A DNA stretch of 53,555 nucleotides from NCBI GenBank assembly GCA_026386955.1, contig JAPLMQ010000314.1:1-53555 (forward strand), read 5' to 3'. Positions 1-10,004 of this stretch are shown piece by piece (within the stretch, counting starts at the first letter, position 1; each line of letters starts with the position of its first letter). The position numbers and the translations under genes are program-made. This DNA comes from Planctomycetota bacterium. Lineage in GTDB: Bacteria; Planctomycetota; Phycisphaerae; Phycisphaerales; Phycisphaeraceae. The notes beneath the pieces are model-generated. The model saw only the letters and a list, made by a program, of their open reading frames with translations. It ran no database searches and was not told the origin of the DNA.

Positions 1-74
1 GCCGTCATCCTGGGGTCGCCGATGTCGTGGATCACCGCATCGATCAGCATCGGCTCTTGCGTCTGGCGTTCCAT
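1..74 (-). CDS. Start of an unidentified protein, cut by the window edge
   Basis: Only the first 24 codons are inside the window, beginning MERQTQEPMLIDAVIHD. The start is supported by AAAGGAG seven bases upstream of the ATG at 74. No domain can be recognised in so short a piece. It lies downstream of the small exported protein on the same strand with a gap of about 50 bases, so the two may be co-transcribed. Confidence 0.5.
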   Translation of the reverse strand, partial: MERQTQEPMLIDAVIHDIGDPRMT

Positions 75-124
75 CGCGGGCTCCTTTGCCGATTCAGCGC
101 CAGGTGGGGAGATTTAGTACTGGG

Positions 125-427
125 TTATTCAGAGGTCCCAAGGGACTTTGCACCGTCGTATGTCAACTGCAACCGACCCGCGTAACTTTGCAGTCTCACG
201 TTCGGGGGCTCTGGGCGCAGGAATATCTTGGCCTGTGCCGCAGTGGGGGGAAGCAATAGCGGGATGTCCGGCTCCCCGTAGATGCTCACCGTCACGTCAT
301 AGCATTCCCACCAGCAGTTCCGCGCCCAGAGCGTCGCCGGCAGGCACGCCGCCAGGAGCGAGGCCATCACCAGCCCGTTCCAAGCCAGTCGCTTGGCTTT
401 TCTCGAAGGCGGCTTCATAACAGACAT
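125..427 (-). CDS. Small exported protein of unknown function
   Basis: A 100-residue protein. The second methionine of the open frame is preferred because GAAGGGGG lies about a dozen bases upstream. The N-terminus looks like a Sec signal peptide: basic residues (KPPSRKAKR), then a hydrophobic stretch (GLVMASLLAACLPATLWA) with a likely cleavage after LWA. The mature part is short, with a tryptophan- and cysteine-containing start (NCWWECYD) and a proline-rich middle. A lipoprotein reading (AAC) is possible but the box is poor. It is divergent from the oxidoreductase at 502. No family is recognised. Confidence 0.5.
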   Translation of the reverse strand: MSVMKPPSRKAKRLAWNGLVMASLLAACLPATLWARNCWWECYDVTVSIYGEPDIPLLLPPTAAQAKIFLRPEPPNVRLQSYAGRLQLTYDGAKSLGTSE

Positions 428-501
428 GGTACTGGAGCCCCCTTCGATTCCGGGATTCATTCGCTGGACACCACCCCGCCATCCCCCGACAATCCCCCGC
501 C

Positions 502-1512
502 ATGACCACCAACATCGCCATCCTCGGCACGGCCCACGGGCACGTCTACCACCTCGCCGACTGCGCCAAGAGCGTCGCGGGCGTCAACCTCCTGGGCCTC
601 TATGACGACGACGACACCCGTCGGGCGAGCGCCGCGACGAAGATCGGCATCCCCGGCACGGGCGACCTCGACGCCCTGTTGCGCCAGAAGCCGGCGCTGG
701 TGATCATCGACGCCGTGCCCTCCGAGCGCGTCATGCTGGCGACCAAGGCCGTCGCCGCCGGGGCGGCCGTGCTGGTCGACAAGCCGCTCGCGCTGACCCA
801 CGCCGCGCTCGACAGCCTCATCGCCGCGGTCGACATGCACAAGAAGCCCGTCATCGCCTACTACCCCTACCGCGGCTACCCGCACGTGCTGGCCGCCAAA
901 GCGATGCTCGACTCGGGCAGGATCGGCAAGCTCGTGCGCGTCATGTCCTGCGGGCCGCACAAGCTCAACCCCGGCGGCCGGCCCGCCTGGCACTTCTCGG
1001 CCGCGGACAACGGCGGGGCGTTGATCGACATCGGCTCGCACCACCTCGACGTCTGCTGCTGGCTCGCCGGCGCCGCCCCCACCTGGCTCTCCGCCCTCCA
1101 CGCCAACTTCGACCAGCCGACCCACACGGGCTTCCAGGACTTCGCCCAGACGCAGTTCCGCTTCCCGGGCGGCGCGTTCGGGCACGTCGAGGTCGACTGG
1201 CTGAACCCAGCCTCGATGAAGAACTTCGGCGACACGCGCACCTGGATCCAAGGCACCACCGGCAAGATCGAGATCCGCCTGGGCGACGTCGTCTCGGCCG
1301 AGTATTGGACGCACGAGGTCGCCGCCCAGCCACTCGACATCAGCTACTACGCCGACATCGACACGTGGACCGTCCAGCTCATGACCGACCTCGCGACGGG
1401 CAAGCCGGGCTACATCCCGCAGGCCGACATCTGGCGGGCCAGCCGGGCGACGCTCTACGCCTTCGACTCGGCTCGCCAGGGCGGGAAGCCGATCGATGGG
1501 ATGATCTTCTGA
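502..1512 (+). CDS. Gfo/Idh/MocA family oxidoreductase
   Basis: A 336-residue cytoplasmic NAD(P)-dependent dehydrogenase of the Gfo/Idh/MocA family, which oxidises or reduces sugars, inositols and related polyols. The N-terminal Rossmann fold begins NIAILGTAHGHVYHL, where the glycine-rich turn is GTAHGH rather than the usual GxGxxG. The DKPLALT segment near residue 93 corresponds to the family's EKP motif with its catalytic lysine. DIGSHHLDVCCWL near residue 180 matches the family's active-site Asp/His helix. It is followed by a strong terminator-like hairpin, so it is probably monocistronic. The substrate cannot be told from sequence. Confidence 0.88.
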   Translation: MTTNIAILGTAHGHVYHLADCAKSVAGVNLLGLYDDDDTRRASAATKIGIPGTGDLDALLRQKPALVIIDAVPSERVMLATKAVAAGAAVLVDKPLALTHAALDSLIAAVDMHKKPVIAYYPYRGYPHVLAAKAMLDSGRIGKLVRVMSCGPHKLNPGGRPAWHFSAADNGGALIDIGSHHLDVCCWLAGAAPTWLSALHANFDQPTHTGFQDFAQTQFRFPGGAFGHVEVDWLNPASMKNFGDTRTWIQGTTGKIEIRLGDVVSAEYWTHEVAAQPLDISYYADIDTWTVQLMTDLATGKPGYIPQADIWRASRATLYAFDSARQGGKPIDGMIF

Positions 1513-1829
1513 GCGTTGAGATCGTGCGGCGACGCACGACGTTCCTGACGAACCCCAAAACCCAGGCACTGCGTGCCTGGGTTTTTCTTTTTCGCGCGTC
1601 GACATTTATTCCCTCGCCGGTCCCAGGCACCGCTGTCCCTGGGCCTTGACGCGTCGCCCGCAACGTCTGTGTCGACTATGACGCCTGCGCAAACCGCGTC
1701 GACGCGGCGCTCGTCCCCGATCCCGTAATCGCTGGCTTCCCCGATTGGCGAATCGTACGTTTCGATGGTCCGCGACCTCCCCGCCGCACCGCGCGCCGGC
1801 CGAGGCGCTGCCACCAGGGAATCCCAACG
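1513..1829. other. Intergenic stretch without a convincing gene
   Basis: It holds the terminator at 1557-1592 and a second, degenerate member of the same hairpin family at 1622-1642 (CCCAGG ... CCTGGG). The rest, about 185 bases, is the upstream region of the VanZ-like gene. I could not pick out a confident promoter. Confidence 0.6.
1557..1592 (+). terminator. Intrinsic terminator after the Gfo/Idh/MocA gene
   Basis: The perfect 12-bp stem AAACCCAGGCAC / GTGCCTGGGTTT closes a three-base TGC loop and is followed by TTCTTTTTC. It sits 45 bases past the stop codon. It is the best copy of a hairpin family that recurs through the window. Confidence 0.85.
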
Positions 1830-3023
1830 ATGGCCGACGCCGCTTCCACCCAGACTTTCGTCCAGCGCCCCTCGCGCACGCCCTACGGCCTGGCCGCCGT
1901 CGCTTGGCTCGCGCTGATCTTCTACGGCTCGCTCGTCCCCTTCCACTTCAAGCACGGCCTCCTCGACTCCGACGGCGGCATCATCCAGTCGCTCATCGAC
2001 TTCATCACCGCCCCGCGCTGGGAGGACTCCTCCGCACCCAACGCCGTCTCCTCCCTGGGCATCTCCACGCGCTTCAGCGACGTCGCCCTCAACCTCGGCC
2101 TCTTCCTTCCGCTGGGCCTCTTCCTGCGCCTCGCCGCGTGGAAGCGCGAGTGGCCGGCGCTCTTCCAGCTCCTCGCCGCCCTGCTCGGCGTCGCCGCCGC
2201 GAGCTGGCTCACCGAGTGCACCCAGAACCTCACCGCGGACCGCGTCGCCTCCCTGCGCGACTTCTGCCTCAACACCGCCGGCGGCGCCGCCGGGGCGATC
2301 CCCGCCGTCATGCTCCGCCGCTACGGCGTGACCATGATCTTCGACGTCTACTGCTGCACCTCAATGTGGCTCTTCCGCGCCGGCCAGTCGCTCCAGAAGC
2401 TGCGCTACAACCCGCTCGCCATGTTCCTGGTCGTAGCCGCCAACGGCGGGCTGATCGCCTTCGCCTACCATCAATCCAAGAACGTCCACGCCAAGGCCGG
2501 GCAGGAAGTGAACCTCATGCCCTTCAGCGTCCACGTCGCCCGCTCGTGGGACGTGGCCTTCTTCCAGATCGGGCGCTCGATGATCGTCTACCTGCTCATC
2601 GGGATGCTGCTCTCGCTGCAGTTCCTCTCGCTCAAGCAGCGCAAGACCATCGGGCTGGTCGTCCTCGGGGCGGCCCTGCTCGCGGGCGTGCGCGAGGTGA
2701 TGCTCGCGACGGGCGCCCACGCCCGCGCCGACGTGACCGAGCCGATCCTCGCGGGGGTCGCGGTGATCGCCACCGTAGGCACGGTGGCGCTGCTGGTCCG
2801 CGCGGTGAAGTCCTCGTGCAGACGGAAGCAGAGCGTCCCGGTGGCGAACGACCGCCGGCGCATCCCGCACGAATACGACGCCAACGGCCAGCTCCTGCCC
2901 CCTCGCCGCGGGACCGCGGCCGACCGCAAGCCCGGCTCGGCGGCGGACCGCAGGCCGGCGGCCCCCGGTGCGCAAGCCGTCCCCGCCACCGCCGGCGCGA
3001 TCGCGGGCACGCAGAAGGCGTGA
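1830..3023 (+). CDS. VanZ-like family integral membrane protein
   Basis: A 397-residue membrane protein. The first 150 residues look like a VanZ-like domain: a first helix YGLAAVAWLALIFYGSLVPF, an amphipathic loop, the paired segment DVALNLGLFLPLGLFLRL, then AALLGVAAASWLTECTQ and a short DFCLNTAGGAAGA turn, which resembles the conserved D...N..G of VanZ proteins. At least two more helices follow near residues 225 and 285. The last 90 residues are basic, proline- and alanine-rich and probably disordered. AGGGA precedes the ATG. VanZ proteins are linked to teicoplanin resistance in enterococci, but in most bacteria the role is unknown and should not be assumed here. Confidence 0.75.
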   Translation: MADAASTQTFVQRPSRTPYGLAAVAWLALIFYGSLVPFHFKHGLLDSDGGIIQSLIDFITAPRWEDSSAPNAVSSLGISTRFSDVALNLGLFLPLGLFLRLAAWKREWPALFQLLAALLGVAAASWLTECTQNLTADRVASLRDFCLNTAGGAAGAIPAVMLRRYGVTMIFDVYCCTSMWLFRAGQSLQKLRYNPLAMFLVVAANGGLIAFAYHQSKNVHAKAGQEVNLMPFSVHVARSWDVAFFQIGRSMIVYLLIGMLLSLQFLSLKQRKTIGLVVLGAALLAGVREVMLATGAHARADVTEPILAGVAVIATVGTVALLVRAVKSSCRRKQSVPVANDRRRIPHEYDANGQLLPPRRGTAADRKPGSAADRRPAAPGAQAVPATAGAIAGTQKA

Positions 3024-3054
3024 TCACGCGGAGCCGGTTCGGCAAGCAAGCGCC

Positions 3055-3870
3055 CTACTTCCCCTCGATCTCCTTGAGCAACCGCTTGGTCACGCGCTTG
3101 CCGCCGCCGTGGCCCTGGACTTGGTGGAGCTCGTAGACCTCCTCGCTGATCTTGTCCTTGTGCTCCTCCATCGGCCCGTGCCCGGGGGTCCACGACGCGT
3201 ACGACGTGCAGTAGCGGATGAAGGCCGTCCGCCGCGCGCCGTCGGCGTTCCATCCCCGGGCCCCATGGCAAAGCGTCTCGGTGAAGATCACCGTGTCGCC
3301 CGCCTTGGGGCAGACGTTCACCACCGTCGGCGGATCCGAGAGGTTGGTGATGTGGGCCGGGCGCTCGAAGTGGGCCTTGTGCGAGCCCGGCACGCAGACG
3401 AACCCGCTGCCCTGGGGGACGTCGACCAGGCTCGTCGCCGCGTTGATGAACGTTGCGAAGCAGCGGTCGCCGACGGATTGGTATTGATTCGCGGGGTTAT
3501 GGAATCCGCCGCTGACCCCGCCGTGGAACGGGATGTCGATCGTCTCGCGCGTGTTGCGGGTCAGGGCGGTGTCGATGAGCTGCGGGCAGTCGCCGGTCAG
3601 GGCCAGGACGATCCGCATGATGTTGACGTTGAGCACCAGCCGCTGGAAGACCTCGTCGGCGTACTCGATGTGATTGATCGACCGCGGATCGGTGGGCTTG
3701 CGACTTTTCTCGTCATACGACCGCAGCGGCGGAGGCAGCTTCGCGTCGGGCAGCGCGTGCCACGCGTCGCAGAGCTCGACCATGCGATTCACATCGGCCG
3801 CGGGCACGGCATTCCTGACCACGATGAACCCGTGCAGGTCGAACAGGTACTTTTCCTCGGCAGTCATCAT
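3055..3870 (-). CDS. Phytanoyl-CoA dioxygenase (PhyH) family protein, atypical HGG motif
   Basis: A 271-residue PhyH-type 2-oxoglutarate/Fe(II) dioxygenase homologue. The fold markers are present: the N-terminal EEKYLFDLHGFIVVRNAV, the central GSGFVCVPGSHKAHF, and the late GDTVIFTETLCHGA carrying the distal histidine (H202), followed by an arginine pair (R213/R214) that could bind the 2-oxoglutarate carboxylate. Where the family normally has HxD, this protein reads FHGG (H116-G-G), so the acidic iron ligand is missing at that place. Substitutions at this site are known in 2-oxoglutarate halogenases. It could therefore be a halogenase-like, altered or non-catalytic member, but PhyH relatives with HGG are, to my knowledge, common in marine bacteria. 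A second ATG follows the first. Confidence 0.82.
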   Translation of the reverse strand: MMTAEEKYLFDLHGFIVVRNAVPAADVNRMVELCDAWHALPDAKLPPPLRSYDEKSRKPTDPRSINHIEYADEVFQRLVLNVNIMRIVLALTGDCPQLIDTALTRNTRETIDIPFHGGVSGGFHNPANQYQSVGDRCFATFINAATSLVDVPQGSGFVCVPGSHKAHFERPAHITNLSDPPTVVNVCPKAGDTVIFTETLCHGARGWNADGARRTAFIRYCTSYASWTPGHGPMEEHKDKISEEVYELHQVQGHGGGKRVTKRLLKEIEGK

Positions 3871-3961
3871 GGCGCGGCCTCGGGGTGATGCGGGGTGATG
3901 AAGGATTGGATTCCGATTGAGGGGACCATCATAAGTCCATCACACGGGCGAACGGCCCCCA

Positions 3962-4783
3962 TCATCTCCACGCCTTCCACGGTCCGTCCGGCACATCGGC
4001 CTCGTCGACGAACTGCCAGTCGACCGTGTCGATCCCACGCAGCCCGAGGCAATCGCGCACGGCCGGGGAGACGTCGAGGCCCGAGGCGTGGTTGCTGGTG
4101 TTGCGCGGGCGGGATTGGCCGAAGACGTAGCTCGCGTCGTCGGTGACGAACGGACCAACGTCGTCCCATTGGGCGTAGGCGACGCGCTGGCCGCGGACGA
4201 TGCGGAGCCAGCGCCCCTTGCACATCGACTCGGCCGGGCCCCACGCGCGGGAGGCGGCCCAGGGGACGACGTGGGCCGCGTCGGGGCGGCGCTTGCCATT
4301 GCGGAGGTCGTTGTAGGGGAGCGCGATGTAGAACGGGTTGAGCTTGGGGCGAAAGTCGGCCGGGCGATATCCCAGCCGGCGGTGCGGATCATCGACGCCG
4401 CCGAAGTGGGTTTGCCAGCGTTCGTCCCAGGAGCTGCTGGCGTTGGTGGGGCTGCCTTTGCCGGCGGGCTCGCCGATCCAGAAGAGCGTGGTGGTGATGT
4501 CGCGGTGCCAGGGGTAGGCCGAGGCGCGGGCGGGCGGAAGGGATTCGTGGGGCTTGATCGCCGCGGAACCCGCCCCCAGGAGATGAGGTGATGCGGGCGT
4601 CGTCTCACCGAGCGCAACGGTCGACGATGGTGGCACGGGATGATTCGGCGCAGGATGCGTCGGCCAAGCCACACCGGGGCGAGAGTCGCCTGTGGCATTC
4701 GCGTCCCCGGTTGCGCAGGCGGCAAGCGACATCGAGATGATCGCAAGCAACGCCAACAATCCCGATTGTCTTTTGTCGTTCAT
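3962..4783 (-). CDS. Putative lipoprotein with a C-terminal double-psi-barrel-like domain
   Basis: A 273-residue protein. I start it at the methionine before NDKRQSGLLALLAIISM because this gives a lipoprotein signal with the box SLAAC. A threonine/proline-rich linker of about 70 residues follows. The last 130 residues contain IALPYNDL, GRWLRIVRGQRVAYAQW, DDVGPF and GLDVSPAVRDCLGL. This pattern (GPF, then a leucine-aspartate-x-serine/proline-alanine turn) resembles the double-psi beta-barrel of RlpA-like proteins, which bind or cleave peptidoglycan. That match is by eye and tentative. Upstream there is no strong ribosome-binding site. It is probably anchored on the outer side of a membrane. 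Confidence 0.6.
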   Translation of the reverse strand: MNDKRQSGLLALLAIISMSLAACATGDANATGDSRPGVAWPTHPAPNHPVPPSSTVALGETTPASPHLLGAGSAAIKPHESLPPARASAYPWHRDITTTLFWIGEPAGKGSPTNASSSWDERWQTHFGGVDDPHRRLGYRPADFRPKLNPFYIALPYNDLRNGKRRPDAAHVVPWAASRAWGPAESMCKGRWLRIVRGQRVAYAQWDDVGPFVTDDASYVFGQSRPRNTSNHASGLDVSPAVRDCLGLRGIDTVDWQFVDEADVPDGPWKAWR

Positions 4784-4865
4784 GGCAAGGTCTGGCGCCG
4801 CTTTTTGATCACACCAAAAGAACAGATGGGGTCTTGCCACCAGAATTCCGCGATAGGTCAATCTT

Positions 4866-5255
4866 TCATTGATTCAGGGGCGGCCGCGCCTTGGCGTCTG
4901 CTTCTAACTTCGCTCTGCGAACTGCGCACTCCTTGTTCCATGACTGCCCTTCAGCCGTGTGGTCACAAAGGTACGCCAGGTTCTTCTTGCGCATCTTGGC
5001 GATCACTTTCTCGTCTGTGCCTCCATAGCGCAGCGCCTTCACCTCTGAAACCCATGCGGCCATGACTGCATGATCAATCTCCTCCGTGGTCCGCGGCTGC
5101 CGCTGGAAGAAACACGACTTGAAGGGCTTCTTCCAATCATTCAACAGTTCCGGCGCTTGGTCATGAGAGAGGCAACAACGCATGCACACATCTGCCTCGA
5201 CGTAGAAATCTCCGGGAGCGTTCTGTGGATCCCGTTGCGGCAACGAAATGCTCAT
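4866..5255 (-). CDS. Small ferredoxin-like protein, unknown function
   Basis: A 129-residue protein. AAGGAAGG just upstream fixes the start at the second methionine (MSISLPQRDPQNAPGDFYVE). The segment EADVCMRCCLSHDQAPELL resembles the first half of a bacterial ferredoxin cluster loop, where CxxCxxC is followed by APEL. The middle part KSCFFQRQPRTTEEIDHAV and WVSEVKALRYGG recalls a family of short ferredoxin-like proteins annotated in diverse bacteria. Here the cysteine spacing is CxxCC, so a cluster is not assured. Base composition is visibly lower in GC than the neighbours. The sialidase-like gene starts upstream on the same strand. Confidence 0.6.
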   Translation of the reverse strand: MSISLPQRDPQNAPGDFYVEADVCMRCCLSHDQAPELLNDWKKPFKSCFFQRQPRTTEEIDHAVMAAWVSEVKALRYGGTDEKVIAKMRKKNLAYLCDHTAEGQSWNKECAVRRAKLEADAKARPPLNQ

Positions 5256-5324
5256 TGCGCCTTCCTTGTTTGTGAACACCGTCTCTGATGCATGCCATTT
5301 CACCAACCGAATTATGTCCTCGCC

Positions 5325-6590
5325 TCAATCCCTCACCCGCCACTCCACGCAGTCCGAGGTGAACTCGGCCCAGGTCGTGCGCGGCATCTCGGGCATCACC
5401 AGCACCATCTCGCCGGTGTGCGGGTCGACGTATTCGCCCCAGTTGGTGTACTGCCTGCCGCACTCCTCGTCGTTGCGCGGGGTGTCGCTGGTGCAGGGCG
5501 ACGCACCGGGCGGGAGGTCCTGCACGACAGTCTGCGTCGCGCGGAGCAAGCAGAGGTTCCTCTCATCGAACTCGGCCATGGCGAGCGGGCAGCGCGGGTA
5601 TTGCGCAGGCACGGCTCGGTCGAGCAGGTTGGCGAACCACCAGACCTTGCCCGTGCGCGGCGAGCGCATGAACGAGGTGAACGCCGCCGGGACGTGGGCG
5701 ACCTCGCCGTCGTCGTAGCAGACCGGGCGCGGGGCAGACCACGTCCGGCCGAGGTCGTCGGAATGGACGATCTGCCGCGAACTGGCGAGCCCGCGCGAGG
5801 CGTCGCCCTGGCAGCGGAAGGTGGAGACCAGCCGGCCCGACTTGAGGACGATCAGGTCGGGCTCGCACGCGCCGACGGAGGAGACGTCGGTGCCGACGCG
5901 GACGCGGTCGCCCATCTCCCACTGGAGATCGGTGCGGTCGGCGTTCCACGTGCCGCGGAGGTAGCCGACCTCGTACCAGTAACCGGCTCCGAGCGGGAGG
6001 TAGAGCTTGCCGTGTTCGTCGAGCGGAGCGATGACGAGGCGGAGGAGGACGGAACCGTCGGGGAGGAAAGTCGGGGCCGACTCGACGTAGGCGCTGTTCT
6101 GGCCGTAGGTGACGCCGGGGAGCCAGTGCTGGGCGTTGTGCTGGGGGCCCTTGTGGATGACTTGCTTCGCGGGCGACCACGTGCGCCCCTGGTCCTTGGA
6201 GAGCTGGAAGTGGACGCGGTACGAGGCTGCGGTGGTGACGCTGGAGAACTGGCCCTCGCCGCGGCTGATGAGCCAATCGGAGTGGACGGAGAGCAGCCAG
6301 CCGGTGGCGGGGTCGAGGGCGTGGCGCGGGGCGCAGCAGTCGGCCTTCTTGGGGTCCGGCGCGTCGGCGCCGCCGGGCAGCACGGGGCCGGCGTAGGCCC
6401 AGGTCTTCCCGGCGTCGTCGGAACGGCGGCGATAGACCCTGCGGGTGTAGTAATACTCGCCGTCGAAGGCGTGGTGGACAACGGCTTCGACGAGCGACTT
6501 GCCGTCGGGCGCGGTGTGGCACTGCCCGTAGGCGTGCACGGCGTCACCCCGCGGGGCGTCGATGTAGGGGCGGCGGGAGATGTGGGGCAT
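5325..6590 (-). CDS. Asp-box (BNR repeat) sialidase-like protein
   Basis: A 421-residue protein of the six-bladed beta-propeller sialidase superfamily. Three Asp boxes are visible: SDDAGKTW near residue 57, SKDQGRTW near 130 and SDDLGRTW near 284. There is no signal peptide in the version starting MPHISRRPYI, which I prefer because the longer frame would run through the groEL terminator. An arginine triad for sialic acid was not assigned, so the substrate is open; many members of this group act on other glycans or none. The gene lies 40 bases after the groEL terminator and has no clear ribosome-binding site. Confidence 0.75.
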   Translation of the reverse strand: MPHISRRPYIDAPRGDAVHAYGQCHTAPDGKSLVEAVVHHAFDGEYYYTRRVYRRRSDDAGKTWAYAGPVLPGGADAPDPKKADCCAPRHALDPATGWLLSVHSDWLISRGEGQFSSVTTAASYRVHFQLSKDQGRTWSPAKQVIHKGPQHNAQHWLPGVTYGQNSAYVESAPTFLPDGSVLLRLVIAPLDEHGKLYLPLGAGYWYEVGYLRGTWNADRTDLQWEMGDRVRVGTDVSSVGACEPDLIVLKSGRLVSTFRCQGDASRGLASSRQIVHSDDLGRTWSAPRPVCYDDGEVAHVPAAFTSFMRSPRTGKVWWFANLLDRAVPAQYPRCPLAMAEFDERNLCLLRATQTVVQDLPPGASPCTSDTPRNDEECGRQYTNWGEYVDPHTGEMVLVMPEMPRTTWAEFTSDCVEWRVRD

Positions 6591-6621
6591 GAGGAAATGG
6601 TAACCCCGTGCGGTGATGAAC

Positions 6622-6657
6622 AAAAAAAAGCCCAGGCGCATATGCGCCTGGGCCTTG
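6622..6657 (-). terminator. Intrinsic terminator of groEL
   Basis: Read on the minus strand, the stem CCCAGGCGCA / TGCGCCTGGG (6631-6652) is followed by eight T residues. It starts about 50 bases after the groEL stop codon and belongs to the CCCAGGC hairpin family. Confidence 0.9.
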
Positions 6658-6706
6658 ATTGACACTGAATCGCGAGCGTCGTTGGACGCTCGCGGGTCGA
6701 CTGGAA

Positions 6707-8341
<1,635 letters not shown>

Positions 8342-8488
8342 GTCTTGCACTCTCCTGGGAACCGATTTGGTTCTGTGTTGTGAAACGGACCGGACCATCG
8401 ACCGGGGATCACGCCCATTGGGGCCTGAATCTCCGGGATATCAAACGTGAGTGTCCATCGCGCCATTCAGGGCGGGATGGGAGCGGGA

Positions 8489-8776
8489 TCAGTCGAGGAC
8501 GCCGAGGATCTCTTCCTCGCTGAGCATGAGCATCTCTTCGCCTTCGACCTTGATCTCGGTGCCGCCCCACTTGCCGATGAGGATCTTGTCGCCCTTCTTG
8601 ACCTGGAAGGAGGCGCGGGTGCCGTTCTCGAGGAGCTTGCCATCGCCGACGGCGACGACGGTCGCCTCCTGGGGCTTCTCCTTGGCGGTCTCGGGGAGGA
8701 AAATCCCCGTCTTGGTCTTCGTGAGGGCCTCGACACGCTTGACCAGGACCTTGTCGCCGAGCGGACGAATCTTCAT
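8489..8776 (-). CDS. groES: Co-chaperonin GroES (Hsp10)
   Basis: A 95-residue co-chaperonin that caps the GroEL ring. It reads MKIRPLGDKVLVKRVE, then the mobile loop TKTGIFLPETAKEKPQ with the IFLP segment that binds GroEL, and KGDKILIGKWGGTEIK near the end. AAGGAG eight bases upstream selects this ATG over one eight codons earlier. It is the first gene of the groES-groEL pair. No CIRCE element or clear promoter was seen in the bases upstream. Confidence 0.97.
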   Translation of the reverse strand: MKIRPLGDKVLVKRVEALTKTKTGIFLPETAKEKPQEATVVAVGDGKLLENGTRASFQVKKGDKILIGKWGGTEIKVEGEEMLMLSEEEILGVLD

Positions 8777-8921
8777 TTGCCGGTCTCCTTGGTGATGCAC
8801 AGGTCGTTCTTGCCTGCACTTGATTAGACGGTCTTACGGACACATTTCCGACGCCACTGCGGCTGGACACGCGTCCAGCGGAAAGTTCGGGGTGCGGCCA
8901 CGACGGCCGGTTGATGGGGCC

Positions 8922-9458
8922 TCAGCCCGGGGCGGAGCCTCCGGGCCACGAGCCGCGGTACTGCCGGTCGAGCACGCGGCGGAAGACCGCGAGGATCTGC
9001 TCGATCTCGACGGGCTTGGCGAGCACGGAAAAAGCACCCAGGCGGAGGGCCTCGCTGAGCAGGCGGTCGCCCTCGCGACGGTCGGCCGCGGGACCGTGGA
9101 TCACCACGACGGGCGGGTGGTTGGGCAGCCGGCGGAACATCTCAAGCAACCAGAGGCCCGACTGGCCAGCCGACCGGCCGGCGGTGGTTCGGCCCGGGTT
9201 GGGGGCCCGCACGCCGGGCATCCCACCCGTGCGCTTGGTCTCGCCCAAGGGCGTGCTCAGGTCGACCACGGCCGCGTGGATCTCCATCTGCTCGGCCAGG
9301 GAGATCGCGTCCTCGACGCTCTGGGCGACGTAGGCGGCGATGCCCAACGGCTCAAGCAGCCGGGGAATCTGGGCGGTCCAATGCTCCATGGGATGAGGGC
9401 GATCCTGGGTCAGCAGGACGTTGAGCCGGGAGCCGAGTTGTTGGCGTACTTCGACCAT
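8922..9458 (-). CDS. Receiver-domain (CheY-like) protein
   Basis: A 178-residue single-domain protein with a receiver-like pattern. It has an N-terminal strand LNVLLTQD, a candidate phospho-acceptor aspartate in AAVVDLSTP near residue 66, strand PPVVVIHGP near 118 and the conserved lysine in SVLAKPVEIEQIL near 149. The acidic pair normally found after the first strand is replaced by TQD, and a 30-residue insertion (ETKRTGGMPGVRAPNPG) sits after the putative phosphorylation site. Either it is a diverged receiver or it is not phosphorylated at all. AAGGGCG lies upstream. No sensor kinase is adjacent. Confidence 0.62.
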   Translation of the reverse strand: MVEVRQQLGSRLNVLLTQDRPHPMEHWTAQIPRLLEPLGIAAYVAQSVEDAISLAEQMEIHAAVVDLSTPLGETKRTGGMPGVRAPNPGRTTAGRSAGQSGLWLLEMFRRLPNHPPVVVIHGPAADRREGDRLLSEALRLGAFSVLAKPVEIEQILAVFRRVLDRQYRGSWPGGSAPG

Positions 9459-9778
9459 GGCAATCGCCCTTCGGGCATACCTGAGAAGGCAAAGCCAGTG
9501 CCATCCGAGGGCTCAGGGCGAGAAGGCTGATCGAGGCCCAAAACCGGTTTTACCATCGGTTTACGAGCGATTTAAGTGGGTGCGGACCCATGCGATTGGG
9601 GGTCATCGCCTGCCAAGGACCGATTTGGGGTTGCCCCGGGGTGTCGATCTGGCAGGCGGGCCAGCGACAAGGCCAAAGGGCAAAACCAGCGGCAACTGGG
9701 CCAAGCGTGGACTGGCAAGACCGATTTTGGGCTTCTCCGACGAATGAGCGACCTGCCTTCTTCTCTTCCTCTGGGGCA
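9459..9778. other. 320-base stretch without a supported gene
   Basis: The open frames here overlap each other and lack family resemblance or ribosome-binding sites. Base composition is lower in GC than the flanking genes. It separates the receiver gene from the small membrane protein gene on the same strand. No clear terminator hairpin was seen. Confidence 0.5.
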
Positions 9779-10003
9779 TCAACGGAAGGTGCCCACCATA
9801 AACCCAATGCTGAAACCCAGTGACATAAGGGCAAACCAACGCTCATTACGTCGGCTATCGCGTGACAGAATGCAGGTAATCGCAAACCAGATCGAGCCGA
9901 GCAACAGTAGCCCCACCACGGTCTGGATGCCCACCATCAGGATCAGACTGGCAAACATCGCCCCGACATTCAGCCCAATCGCAGCATGGAGGCGTCGAAC
10001 CAT
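9779..10003 (-). CDS. Small two-helix membrane protein coupled to bioA
   Basis: A 74-residue protein with two predicted membrane helices (residues about 9-45 and 57-73: FASLILMVGIQTVVGLLLL and WFALMSLGFSIGFMVG) joined by a basic loop SRDSRRNER. Its ATG follows the bioA stop codon after a single base, so translation is probably coupled to bioA. No family is recognised. The composition is less GC-rich than bioA. It may be a genuine small membrane protein or a chance frame; the placement and hydrophobic pattern favour a real gene. Confidence 0.5.
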   Translation of the reverse strand: MVRRLHAAIGLNVGAMFASLILMVGIQTVVGLLLLGSIWFAITCILSRDSRRNERWFALMSLGFSIGFMVGTFR

Positions 10004-10004
10004 G

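Noticed and set aside
8342..8920. CIRCE element for HrcA control near groES/groEL
   Set aside because: No TTAGCACTC-N9-GAGTGCTAA-like inverted repeat was found upstream of either gene.
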